Assembly (NCBI RefSeq): GCF_042676985.1
Contig: NZ_JBHTIK010000001.1
Span: 248,001 to 312,000, forward strand
Length of the DNA: 64,000 nucleotides
Origin: Sphingosinicella xenopeptidilytica
GTDB lineage: Bacteria > Pseudomonadota > Alphaproteobacteria > Sphingomonadales > Sphingomonadaceae
Reading direction: 5' to 3'
A model generated the notes under the pieces. It had not been told where the DNA came from and did not search any database. It was given only the letters and a program-made list of their open reading frames with translations. Every line of letters begins with the position of its first letter. Positions within the stretch are counted from its first letter, which is position 1. Made by a program: the position numbers and the translations under genes. Below are positions 42,290-49,903 of the stretch, in pieces.

Positions 42290-43464
42290 TGTTCGGCGCC
42301 CAGCATTCCCGGCATCCACAGCCGTACGACGCTGACGCTGCGGCAGGGCGGGGAGAGGTCGCAGCGCAGCATGTTCCGTACGCTGCCTTCGGCAAGGCGC
42401 ACGCACAGCGCATCAAGCCCGGGGCGCGCTGAATAGGCATCGCGCACGCGGCGCCAATCCGTGTTTTGACCCGTCGGTGCACCGAGTGCCTGGTGCCCGG
42501 CTTGCGTTGGCTCCTCGGGCATGATGTCGTCGCGCGCACCGCTGATGATGGTGAGGCGAGACTGCGCTGCCTCCGCAAAGGCGCGGAACAGCGCGTCGTC
42601 GGGATCGGGGCGGCACGCGGCGCCGAGAAACGACGGCGCGTAACCCGGATCATCGAGACGGCACATCACCACGGGGAGCCGGCCCGCGCCCTCAACCACA
42701 TATACGGCAGTGGCGATGCCAAGGTCCGCGAGATGCTCCGTGAGCGCGTGGAACCACGGCGCCTCGATCGTTTCAGGATCGACGCGCGCGCGCGCCTGCC
42801 CGGCCATGCCGCTCTTCAGCCACCAAGCTTGTGCGTCGCGCTCGATGCGTTCGAGAAGCGCCGCGACGGTGGCGTCCTCAAGGCTCGCTCCCGCACCAAG
42901 GCCAAGGCTCGAGCGCGCGAAAGGACTGTCGCCATCGAAGGTGAAATCCACCGAAACCGTATCGAACGGGACGAAGATGCGGCCGCCTTCCGGGAAGCGC
43001 TCCGCCGCGTGCCAGCGGACGGGCGCGTCCGGCCACTGCGTTCGGCTCGGCCGGACCTCACCGTAGTCGAGGAAGCGGGGCAGGCGTACGTCTTCGGGAA
43101 GATCGTCAAAACGGCAGCAAGGCCCGTCTGCCTGCACCAACTCCGCACAAGCCCCCTCGATCGCCTCCATCACGGCGGAAATGCGCGCGTCGGCCTCGCG
43201 TCGCCCTTTGCCCTGATGTACGGCGAGCGACCGGCTCATCGGCCGCACCGCTTGAAACACCGGCAAGCCGATGCGATCGAGGTGCGTGACCTCACCGATC
43301 CGGGTAATGCCTGCCCAATCGAGCACCGGGCCGAGCTGCGACAGCAGCACTGCGGAATCGACCTGCCGCCAACGGTCCGAGGGCGGCACCAGCGTCAGCC
43401 ATTCGGGAAGCCGTCGGGCATAATCATCCGTTCGCCGCCGGGCGTCGGCAGCGTTACCGTGCAT
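42280..43464 (-). CDS. YcaO-like ATP-dependent peptide-modifying enzyme
   Basis: 394 aa from ATG 43464. The YcaO ATP-binding elements are present: ISAVMEAIEGACAE at 96-108 and SSLGLGAGASLEDATVAALLERIERDA at 185-211. YcaO enzymes activate peptide backbone amides with ATP to form azolines, amidines or thioamides. No E1-like (ocin-ThiF) or dehydrogenase gene is beside it, and its only partner is TfuA, which points to thioamidation rather than azole formation. It begins 19 bp after the precursor-like gene. Confidence 0.88.
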   Translation of the reverse strand: MHGNAADARRRTDDYARRLPEWLTLVPPSDRWRQVDSAVLLSQLGPVLDWAGITRIGEVTHLDRIGLPVFQAVRPMSRSLAVHQGKGRREADARISAVMEAIEGACAELVQADGPCCRFDDLPEDVRLPRFLDYGEVRPSRTQWPDAPVRWHAAERFPEGGRIFVPFDTVSVDFTFDGDSPFARSSLGLGAGASLEDATVAALLERIERDAQAWWLKSGMAGQARARVDPETIEAPWFHALTEHLADLGIATAVYVVEGAGRLPVVMCRLDDPGYAPSFLGAACRPDPDDALFRAFAEAAQSRLTIISGARDDIMPEEPTQAGHQALGAPTGQNTDWRRVRDAYSARPGLDALCVRLAEGSVRNMLRCDLSPPCRSVSVVRLWMPGMLGAEQCL

Positions 43465-43483
43465 CACGAGCCGGCGATCCGCT

Positions 43484-43756
43484 CTAGTTGTCGCCGCCCC
43501 AAGTCTGCTGGAAGGACATGACGTTGTTGGCCTTCGGCAGCTTGACCGCCTCGACCGCATCGCCGGCCTTCTTCGCGGCCTCGAAGATGCGAACGAGGTT
43601 CTCGATGTCGGTCTTTTCCTGCGCGGTCTTCGCCTTCGCAAGATCGTAGGTGGCGACCGACTGGGTGACGTAATAGGTGCCGCCATCCTTGATGATGAAG
43701 GTCGGGTCGCTGGAGCCGCCGAGCTGAACGCGCGTTATCGTCGGGGGTACACTCAT
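43484..43756 (-). CDS. putative RiPP precursor peptide (no known family)
   Basis: 90 aa from ATG 43756, set by an excellent AGGAGG eight bases upstream; a further 12 codons upstream are open but not needed. The N-terminal 30 residues carry VQLGGSSD and IKDGGTYYV motifs. Residues 38-70 are charged and probably helical, and the tail is VMSFQQTWGGDN. It contains no Cys, so azoline formation would need Ser/Thr, whereas thioamidation would not. It is the first of the three genes precursor-ycaO-tfuA. The precursor role is inferred from size, position and strong ribosome-binding site. Confidence 0.65.
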   Translation of the reverse strand: MSVPPTITRVQLGGSSDPTFIIKDGGTYYVTQSVATYDLAKAKTAQEKTDIENLVRIFEAAKKAGDAVEAVKLPKANNVMSFQQTWGGDN

Positions 43757-43840
43757 GGTTTCTGCCTCCTGCCTGATGGATTCAGTCCACATTGCCTACG
43801 TCCGGCGCCAGAAAAGCGCCAGAGACAAAGAGGGTGAACA

Positions 43841-44071
43841 TCAGATTTCAAGGAGGTTGGTGAAGTGGATATCCTCTTCCTCCGCGCACTTTCCGATCCG
43901 GATCCGGCTCGGCCGGTGCTCGGCAAGGAAAAGGCGCGGCGCAGCGTCGGCGCCGGTAAGCATCGCGGGCGCGCCGGGCATGTTGACAGCGCGGCTTGCA
44001 GGTGCGGTGGCGTTGAACGCGGCGGCGGCAAGCGCGGCGGCAACGAGAATGCGCTTGAGATCGGACGGCAT
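43841..44071 (-). CDS. small exported protein in the YcaO-TfuA locus, function unknown
   Basis: 76 aa. A basic start (MPSDLKR) and hydrophobic Ala-rich segment to residue 28 (APASRA) look like a signal peptide. The mature part of about 48 residues has a single Cys62, basic RPSRIRIGK and acidic AEEED clusters, and ends IHFTNLLEI. Third-codon positions are strongly G/C, as in neighbouring genes, which supports coding. The ribosome-binding site is weak. It lies 84 bp upstream of the precursor-like gene on the same strand. A companion ORF on the other strand here (GTG 43865, with AAGGAGG upstream) is the competing reading. Confidence 0.45.
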   Translation of the reverse strand: MPSDLKRILVAAALAAAAFNATAPASRAVNMPGAPAMLTGADAAPRLFLAEHRPSRIRIGKCAEEEDIHFTNLLEI

Positions 44072-44201
44072 CGGTTCGTACTTTCAAAGGAGAATTTCGT
44101 GCCGGCAGCGGCTGCGACCACCACCACCGACACGTGCTCTTCTAGGCTGCCAGCGTCAGCCGCCCCGCAAACGCTCCGTCAGATCATCGTCAAATCGCGG
44201 C

Positions 44202-45164
44202 TCAGGGCTCCATTATGTCCGCGCCGCCGCGCCAGAGGTGCAGGCTGAACAGGCCGCGCGCATCGGTCCAGTAACGGACAGGCCGCCATCCGGCGGCGCG
44301 CGCGAGGAGGCGTGCCTCCTCGATCGTGTATTTGTGGCTGTTCTCGGTATGGATCGTCTCGCCTTCGCGAAGACTGAATGTTTCGCCGGCCGCATGGAAG
44401 CGCACGTCGCGTGTCGCGGCGAGGTGCATTTCGATACGGCCGAGATCGTCGTTCCACAGCGCGCAGTGTTCGAAGGCGTCCAGCGGGATATCGCCGCCGA
44501 GCTCGCGGTTGATGCGCGCCAGCAGGTTGAGATTGAACGCTGAGGTTACGCCTGCGGAATCGTCATACGCCGCCTCGATGAGGCGCGGGTTTTTGCGCAG
44601 GTCGATGCCGATGGCGAGCCACGGCGCTTCTCCGAGCGTGGCGCGGAACGCGCGCAGCAGGTCGACGGCAGCGGCGTGCGTGAGGTTGCCGATGGTGGAA
44701 CCGGGGAAGAAGCCGATCATCGGGCGGCCCCGGGCGGCGCGGGGAAGTGCGATCGGCTTCGTGAAGTCCGCCGCAACCGGCAGGATATCGAGACCGGGCA
44801 GAAGGCGCGCCAACCCGGCGGCCGCATCGCGCAGGAAGTCCGCGGAAATATCGATCGGCACGTAAGCGGCGGCCCGCACAGCCTCCACGAACACCGGGGT
44901 TTTCGTCGAGGAGCCAGAACCGAACTCCACAACCACCTTGCCGGTGCCAGCGATCCGGCCGATTTCATGGGCGTACGCATCCAGAAGGCCGGTTTCGGTG
45001 CGGGTTGGGTAATATTCGGGAAGCGTAGTGATCGCTTCGAAAAGCTCGGAACCCTGCCAATCATAGAGGTAGCGCGCCGGGATCACCTTGCGGGGCTGGG
45101 ACAGGCCTCGCACCACGGCATCCGCGAAATCGTCCTTCAGCAGGGCTTCTGTTGCTGACGTCAT
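44202..45164 (-). CDS. egtD: L-histidine N-alpha-methyltransferase (ergothioneine synthesis)
   Basis: 320 aa from ATG 45164. KVIPARYLYDWQGSELFEAITTLPEYYPTRTETGLL at the N-terminus, the SAM-binding VVEFGSGSSTKT, IGFFPGSTIGNL, a FNLNLLARINRELGGD segment and C-terminal ENSHKYT are EgtD hallmarks. It trimethylates histidine to hercynine. It follows egtB by 13 bp. The 130-bp gap to the small exported ORF shows no clear signal. Confidence 0.93.
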   Translation of the reverse strand: MTSATEALLKDDFADAVVRGLSQPRKVIPARYLYDWQGSELFEAITTLPEYYPTRTETGLLDAYAHEIGRIAGTGKVVVEFGSGSSTKTPVFVEAVRAAAYVPIDISADFLRDAAAGLARLLPGLDILPVAADFTKPIALPRAARGRPMIGFFPGSTIGNLTHAAAVDLLRAFRATLGEAPWLAIGIDLRKNPRLIEAAYDDSAGVTSAFNLNLLARINRELGGDIPLDAFEHCALWNDDLGRIEMHLAATRDVRFHAAGETFSLREGETIHTENSHKYTIEEARLLARAAGWRPVRYWTDARGLFSLHLWRGGADIMEP

Positions 45165-45177
45165 GACGCATCCGTTC

Positions 45178-46368
45178 CTAAATGTCCTTCGCCAGCCGAA
45201 CGCCGGTGAATTGCCAGCGCTGGTGGGGATAGAAGAAGTTGCGGTAGGTGGGGCGAGCGTGGCTTGCCGGGGTCGCGCATGAAGAGCCGCGCAGCACGAA
45301 CTGCCCGCACATGAACTTCCCATTGTACTCACTGACAGCGCCCGCCTCCGGACGGAAGCCGGGATAGGCAGCGTAGGCGCTTTGGGTCCATTGCCAGCAG
45401 GTGCCGAACATTTGGGAAAGTGCCGTGTTTTCGGCGATCGCTTCCCATTCCGCCTCGCGCGGCAGGCGCGCGCCAGCCCAGCGCGCGAAAGCATCGGCCT
45501 CGAAATAACTGACATGTGTCGCCGGTGCGGCGGCATCGACGGGTTGCCGCCCGGAGAGCGTCATCGTGGACCAGCCGCCGTCTTCGCGGCGCCAATAGAG
45601 CGGAGCCGTGATGTCATCGCGCTCTACCCATGCCCATCCGTCCGAAAGCCAGAGCGTTGGCGTGCGATAGCCGCCGTCATCGATGAACGTTGCCCATTCG
45701 GCGTTCGTCACAAGCCGCGACCCGAGCGCGAAGGGTTGCAACAGCACGGGATGCCGGGGCGTTTCGCAGTCGAACGCAAACCCATCTTCATCGTGGCCGA
45801 TGGAAACGATACCGCCGGGATGCGCCAGCCAATCATGGGCATCGGCGTTTGCCGCCGGGAACGGAGCGTCCTCCGCATAGACGGGCGCGAGGGGGTTTTC
45901 CGAGAACAGGTGCAATATGTCGGTCAGCAGCAGTTCCTGATGCTGCTGCTCGTGGTGACAGCCGAGCAGAACGAGTGCCCGCGCGGCGTCCGGCAGATCA
46001 TCGAGCGCGCGCTCCAGCGCGGCATCGACGTGCGCGCGCCACGCTAGCACTTCGGAAAGCGCCGGTCGCGTCAGGAGTCCACGCCGGTCGCGGCGGAGGC
46101 GCGGCCCGGCGGCTTCGTAATAGCTGTTGAACAGAAACCCGTATGCCGGATCGAACACGCGGTAGTCGGGCACGTGTGGCGTCAGCACGAAGGTTTCGAA
46201 GAACCATGTCGTGTGCGCGAGGTGCCATTTCGCGGGACTTGCATCCGGCATCGACTGCGCGCTTGAGTCGGCGTCCGAAAGCGGCGCGGCGAGATCGAGG
46301 CTGTGCCGCCGCGTCTCGCGGAGAAACTGGCGGAGTGCGGCGTGCGCCGAAACCGTTCGTGAAGCCAT
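45178..46368 (-). CDS. egtB: ergothioneine synthase EgtB (sulfoxide synthase)
   Basis: 396 aa. The DinB-like N-terminal domain carries the iron site: His52 in HLAHTTWFFE and the H139-x3-H143 pair in HHEQQHQE. The C-terminal FGE-sulfatase domain has SIGHDEDGFAFDCETPRHPVLL, PVTNAEWATFIDDGGY-like LVTNAEWATF, and the final FVLRGSSCATPASHARPTYRNFFYPHQRWQFTGVRLAKD. It forms the C-S bond between hercynine and cysteine or gamma-Glu-Cys. No egtA, egtC or egtE lies beside it in this window. Confidence 0.94.
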   Translation of the reverse strand: MASRTVSAHAALRQFLRETRRHSLDLAAPLSDADSSAQSMPDASPAKWHLAHTTWFFETFVLTPHVPDYRVFDPAYGFLFNSYYEAAGPRLRRDRRGLLTRPALSEVLAWRAHVDAALERALDDLPDAARALVLLGCHHEQQHQELLLTDILHLFSENPLAPVYAEDAPFPAANADAHDWLAHPGGIVSIGHDEDGFAFDCETPRHPVLLQPFALGSRLVTNAEWATFIDDGGYRTPTLWLSDGWAWVERDDITAPLYWRREDGGWSTMTLSGRQPVDAAAPATHVSYFEADAFARWAGARLPREAEWEAIAENTALSQMFGTCWQWTQSAYAAYPGFRPEAGAVSEYNGKFMCGQFVLRGSSCATPASHARPTYRNFFYPHQRWQFTGVRLAKDI

Positions 46369-46397
46369 GCGCCCTCCCCGTTCGGGAAGGGCCGCGT

Positions 46398-46958
46398 TCA
46401 GGCGTCCCGGTTGGCGCCCGGAACCCAGAGCACGTCAGCCCTGCCCTTGTCGTTGCAGTGACGTGCCATGACAAACAAATGATCGGACAAACGGTTCAAA
46501 TATTTGATCGGCAGATCGCCGATCGCATCCGTCTCGTTCGCTTCCACGGCGATGCGTTCGGCACGGCGGACGACGGTGCGCGCGACGTGGAGATGCGCGG
46601 CAAGCGCCGATCCCCCGGGCAGGATGAAGCTCGTGAGCGGTTCCAGATCGGCGTTCATCGCATCAATTTCGCGCTCCAGCCGATCAACCTGTGCCTGTGT
46701 GACGCGGAGTGCGCCGGTAATCTCTCCTGGCGTGGCGAGATCGGCGCCGAGATCGAACAGATCGTTCTGGATGCGCGCGAGCATCGCATCCTCCGCGCCT
46801 TCGGCATGGAGCCGCGCGACGCCGATCGCGCTGTTCGCCTCGTCGGCGGTGCCGTAAGCGGCGACGCGCGCATCGTGCTTGGCGCGGCGGCTGCCATCGA
46901 CGAGGCCGGTGGTGCCGTCGTCTCCCGTGCGTGTGTAGATCTTGTTGAGCTTGACCAT
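46398..46958 (-). CDS. cob(I)yrinic acid a,c-diamide/cobalamin adenosyltransferase, PduO type
   Basis: 186 aa. The N-terminal KIYTRTGDDGTTGLVDGSRRAKHDARVAAYGTADEANSAIG is the PduO signature for ATP binding, and HVARTVVRRAERIAVEANE is the conserved C-terminal helix. It adenosylates cob(I)alamin. It starts four bases after the HIG1-like gene ends. Confidence 0.95.
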   Translation of the reverse strand: MVKLNKIYTRTGDDGTTGLVDGSRRAKHDARVAAYGTADEANSAIGVARLHAEGAEDAMLARIQNDLFDLGADLATPGEITGALRVTQAQVDRLEREIDAMNADLEPLTSFILPGGSALAAHLHVARTVVRRAERIAVEANETDAIGDLPIKYLNRLSDHLFVMARHCNDKGRADVLWVPGANRDA

Positions 46959-46962
46959 GAAA

Positions 46963-47166
46963 TCAGCCGCCGTTTCGGGTCATCATGATGAGGATGATGA
47001 CGAGCACGACGGTGATGCCCTGCAGCAGCACGCGGTAGCTCATCAGCTTGTTCGATTGCTGGCCGGTGATATCTTTGCCGCGCGCCATCACGATGATGCC
47101 GCGCACGAGGACGGCCGCGGTCGCGAGCGCGCCAAGCACGATGAGGGCGATGACGAGTCCGGTCAT
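46963..47166 (-). CDS. HIG1-domain twin-transmembrane small protein
   Basis: 67 aa. Two membrane helices (GLVIALIVLGALATAAVLVRGIIVMARG and LLQGITVVLVIILIMMT) are separated by a short loop GKDITGQQSNKLMSYRV, the HIG1-type QxxNxxMxxRVxxQ motif. In mitochondria such proteins stabilise cytochrome oxidase. Bacterial versions are of unknown role. Likely co-transcribed with the adenosyltransferase gene. Confidence 0.88.
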   Translation of the reverse strand: MTGLVIALIVLGALATAAVLVRGIIVMARGKDITGQQSNKLMSYRVLLQGITVVLVIILIMMTRNGG

Positions 47167-47221
47167 TCCCCGAGACTAATACGGGTTTCGGCGCGCATGT
47201 CACGCTGCCGTATGCCCGCGC

Positions 47222-48202
47222 TCAGAATTTGTAGACGAGGCTGGCGCGCGTCACCGTATCGGTCTTCACGCGGTCGTCGGGCGGATCGGTCTCGTGCTTC
47301 ACGTCGAACGAAAGGCGCGTCGAAAGACTGCCGACGAGCTTCGTGGTGAGCGCGCTGTTGGCGAACAGCGTGTCGTTGCCGCTACCTACGATGAATCCCG
47401 CATCCTCGGTGAAGATAAGATCGCCGACGATGGTCCAGCGCAGGTTGGTTTTGCCGCGTACGCTGAGCTCGTTCCGGCTCCGATCGGCATCGGGCTCCAG
47501 TTCGTCGAAGACGAAACGCGTCTGCCGGAGCGCGGGGCCGCCTTCGAGCGCAAGCCGCAGGCGCGGGCGCTCCGCCGCGATCCAGCCGAAACCGGCGGAT
47601 TCGGTGAAGCGGCGGCTGAAACCTGCGAAGCGATCGTTTTCCCAGCCAACAAAGCCGAAGGTGTAGAAGCGCGGGCTGAAGCGGTGATCCGCCTGATACG
47701 AGGCGCCATAACGCTCGCGGGTTCGTTCGCCATCCGATTCCTGGAAATCGGCTTCGGCGAACAGGCGGTGTCGCCACGTGAGGCCTTGTTTCACGAGATC
47801 GATCTTGCCGGAGGCGCCCTGCTGATCGGTGTTACCGGTGGTGAAGGTTGCGCCGAGCGCGGCCTCGCCCTCCCAGCCGTTTGTGAAGCCCTGCGTTGCC
47901 AGAATCCGGCGGCGCTGCTTCTCGGCCTCCTGCACGGCACGGATTTCCGAAACCAGCGCGTCGATCTCCGCCATCGCCTGCGGCTGCGTGCGGCGGGCGA
48001 GCGCCGCGATCGTATCGAGCTGGCCGGGCTCGGCGGCGCGGATCATCTCGGCGACGGGCGCGGGGAGGACGCCTTCGGTGGGTTTGTCTTCAGCCGACGA
48101 TTCGGCGGGGGGATCGGCGGGCGCCTCGACGGGCAGGGCCGTCTGCGCGGCCGAAGTTGCCGCCGCAATGGAAAAGGGAGCGGCGAGCGCGATACGCCAC
48201 AC
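47222..48202 (-). CDS. DUF481 outer-membrane beta-barrel protein
   Basis: 326 aa from a GTG. Signal peptide (residues 1-19, ending TSAAQ), a Pro/Glu-rich stretch, a coiled-coil-like helix (VSEIRAVQEAEKQRRRIL), then amphipathic beta strands containing TNGWEGEAALGATFTTGNTDQQG, YGFVGWENDRF and a C-terminal aromatic RASLVYKF, the outer-membrane insertion signature. DUF481 proteins are related to YdiY; function unknown. Confidence 0.85.
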   Translation of the reverse strand: MWRIALAAPFSIAAATSAAQTALPVEAPADPPAESSAEDKPTEGVLPAPVAEMIRAAEPGQLDTIAALARRTQPQAMAEIDALVSEIRAVQEAEKQRRRILATQGFTNGWEGEAALGATFTTGNTDQQGASGKIDLVKQGLTWRHRLFAEADFQESDGERTRERYGASYQADHRFSPRFYTFGFVGWENDRFAGFSRRFTESAGFGWIAAERPRLRLALEGGPALRQTRFVFDELEPDADRSRNELSVRGKTNLRWTIVGDLIFTEDAGFIVGSGNDTLFANSALTTKLVGSLSTRLSFDVKHETDPPDDRVKTDTVTRASLVYKF

Positions 48203-48259
48203 GTGTCGATCTCCTTCTTTTCGCCCCCCGGCGCGAACCGCCTAACAAAAGTCTGCGTG

Positions 48260-49141
48260 TCAGGCAAAACCAAGCTGATGCTTTATCGCCTCGGGCGGAA
48301 CGCCGCGTGCGCGAAGCTCGGCTAGTGTCTCGGCGCGGTCGCGCTTGGCAAGGCGCTTGCCTTCCGGGCCCGTGAGCAGCGGATGGTGGTGGTAGCGCGG
48401 CGTCGGCAGGCTGAGCAGGCCCTGCAGCAGCCGGTGGATGTGCGTCGCAGAAAACAGATCCTCGCCGCGTACGACGTCGGTAACACCCTGCAGTGCGTCG
48501 TCGACAGTGACCGAGAGGTGGTAGCTGGTGCCTGCATCCTTGCGCGCGAGCACGACGTCGCCTTCCGTCTCGGGCGTTGCCGCGATCTCGCCCTGCACTG
48601 CGTCGTGCCACGAAAGCGGCCCAGTGATGGCGGCGGCGCGGGCGACGTCGAGGCGCCACGCGTGCGGCTCCGCCATGCGCCGTGCGCGCGTTTGCGCATC
48701 CAGCGCGCGGCAGGTGCCCGGGTAGAGCGGCTGCGCGCCGTGCGGGGCGGTGGCCGCGGCGGCAATGTCCGCGCGCGTGCAGAAGCAGGGATATACCACA
48801 CCCGCCGCCTGCAGCCGCGCGAGCGCTGCGGCATAATCCTCCATGTGTTCAGACTGGCGGCGCACGGGCGCCTCCCATGTGAGGCCGAGCCAGGCGAGAT
48901 CTTCGAAAATGCCGTCCACGAACTCGGCGCGGCAGCGCCCGGTATCGATATCCTCGATGCGCAGCAGGAAGCGGCCGCCGTGCACCCCGGCGAAGCGGAA
49001 CGCCGTGAGTGCTGAGAAGGCGTGGCCCAAATGCAGTCGCCCCGTGGGGCTCGGCGCGAAGCGCGTGACGACCGTTATGATGGACTCCTCGAAATTCTTG
49101 GCGCAGTCTGCACAAAGCGCATTGACCTCACCCCAGATCAA
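48260..49141 (-). CDS. gluQ: glutamyl-Q tRNA(Asp) synthetase
   Basis: 293 aa from a TTG, the only standard start seen in frame; the conserved TRFAPSPTGRLHLGHAFSA begins at about residue 26. The HIGH motif is HLGH and KMSKS is replaced by GKRLAKRD, as in GluQ-RS. Zn ligands are in CFCTRA and YPGTCR. It aminoacylates queuosine-34 of tRNA(Asp) with glutamate. It is shorter than GltX and lacks the anticodon-binding domain. Confidence 0.92.
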   Translation of the reverse strand: MIWGEVNALCADCAKNFEESIITVVTRFAPSPTGRLHLGHAFSALTAFRFAGVHGGRFLLRIEDIDTGRCRAEFVDGIFEDLAWLGLTWEAPVRRQSEHMEDYAAALARLQAAGVVYPCFCTRADIAAAATAPHGAQPLYPGTCRALDAQTRARRMAEPHAWRLDVARAAAITGPLSWHDAVQGEIAATPETEGDVVLARKDAGTSYHLSVTVDDALQGVTDVVRGEDLFSATHIHRLLQGLLSLPTPRYHHHPLLTGPEGKRLAKRDRAETLAELRARGVPPEAIKHQLGFA

Positions 49142-49277
49142 GTGGTGTCATAGCGGCGACACACAATACGCTGTATGGTGCGTGCAGTAAGGTTGCGGAC
49201 GGCCGGTGCGGCCGCCTTGCGTGCGACAGGGTACGGGTAGCGCCCCGGCAGTCCGCGAAAATGCGGACTGGGGCTTG

Positions 49278-49856
49278 ATGTATACGACCGAACTTCTCGA
49301 TGCGCGTGCGGTTTCGCCGGAAAGTTGCCCGGCGCTGGTGCTGAATGCCGATTATACGCCGCTTTCCTATTATCCGCTCAGTCTGTGGTCGTGGCAGACC
49401 GCGATCAAGGCGGCATTCCTCGATCGGGTCTCGGTCGTCGCCGAATACGACCGTGTGGTGCATAGCCCGCGCTTCGCGATGCGGCTGCCCTCGGTGATCG
49501 CGCTTCGGGATTATGTGAAGCCGTCGTCGCACCCGGCATTCACGCGCTTCAACCTGTTCCTGCGCGATCGATTCAGCTGCCAGTATTGCGGCGGGCGGCA
49601 CGATCTCACCTTCGATCATGTCGTGCCGCGTGCCTACGGCGGGCGCACGACATGGGCGAACGTCACCACGGCGTGCGCGCCCTGCAACCTGCGCAAGGGC
49701 GGGCGCACGCCGGCGGAGGCGCACATGGCGCTGCGCTCGGCGCCGCGCCAGCCGACCGCGCACGAACTGCAGGTGAACGGGCGCGCGTTTCCGCCGCATC
49801 ACCTGCATGAAACGTGGCGCGATTACCTCTATTGGGACACCGAACTCGAAGCCTGA
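49278..49856 (+). CDS. HNH endonuclease
   Basis: 192 aa from ATG 49278. N-terminal half ALVLNADYTPLSYYPLSLWSWQTAIKAAFLDRV and C-terminal HNH domain RDRFSCQYCGGRHDLTFDHVVPRAYGGRTTWANVTTACAPCNLRKGGRTP with CxxC pairs and the catalytic D-H. It belongs to the widespread chromosomal HNH group found in alphaproteobacteria. No phage genes are near it. The 136-bp gap upstream shows no obvious element. Confidence 0.9.
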   Translation: MYTTELLDARAVSPESCPALVLNADYTPLSYYPLSLWSWQTAIKAAFLDRVSVVAEYDRVVHSPRFAMRLPSVIALRDYVKPSSHPAFTRFNLFLRDRFSCQYCGGRHDLTFDHVVPRAYGGRTTWANVTTACAPCNLRKGGRTPAEAHMALRSAPRQPTAHELQVNGRAFPPHHLHETWRDYLYWDTELEA

Positions 49857-49903
49857 GGCGATCTCCTGTTGCGGTGCAGCATCGGGGGCAATAGCCTTGG
49901 GGC

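Noticed and set aside
43865..44248. 127-aa plus-strand ORF with a good AAGGAGG before GTG 43865
   Set aside because: The product is Arg/Gly-rich with no fold-like pattern and runs into the egtD 3' end. The minus-strand frame has signal-peptide character, so this is less likely, though not excluded.
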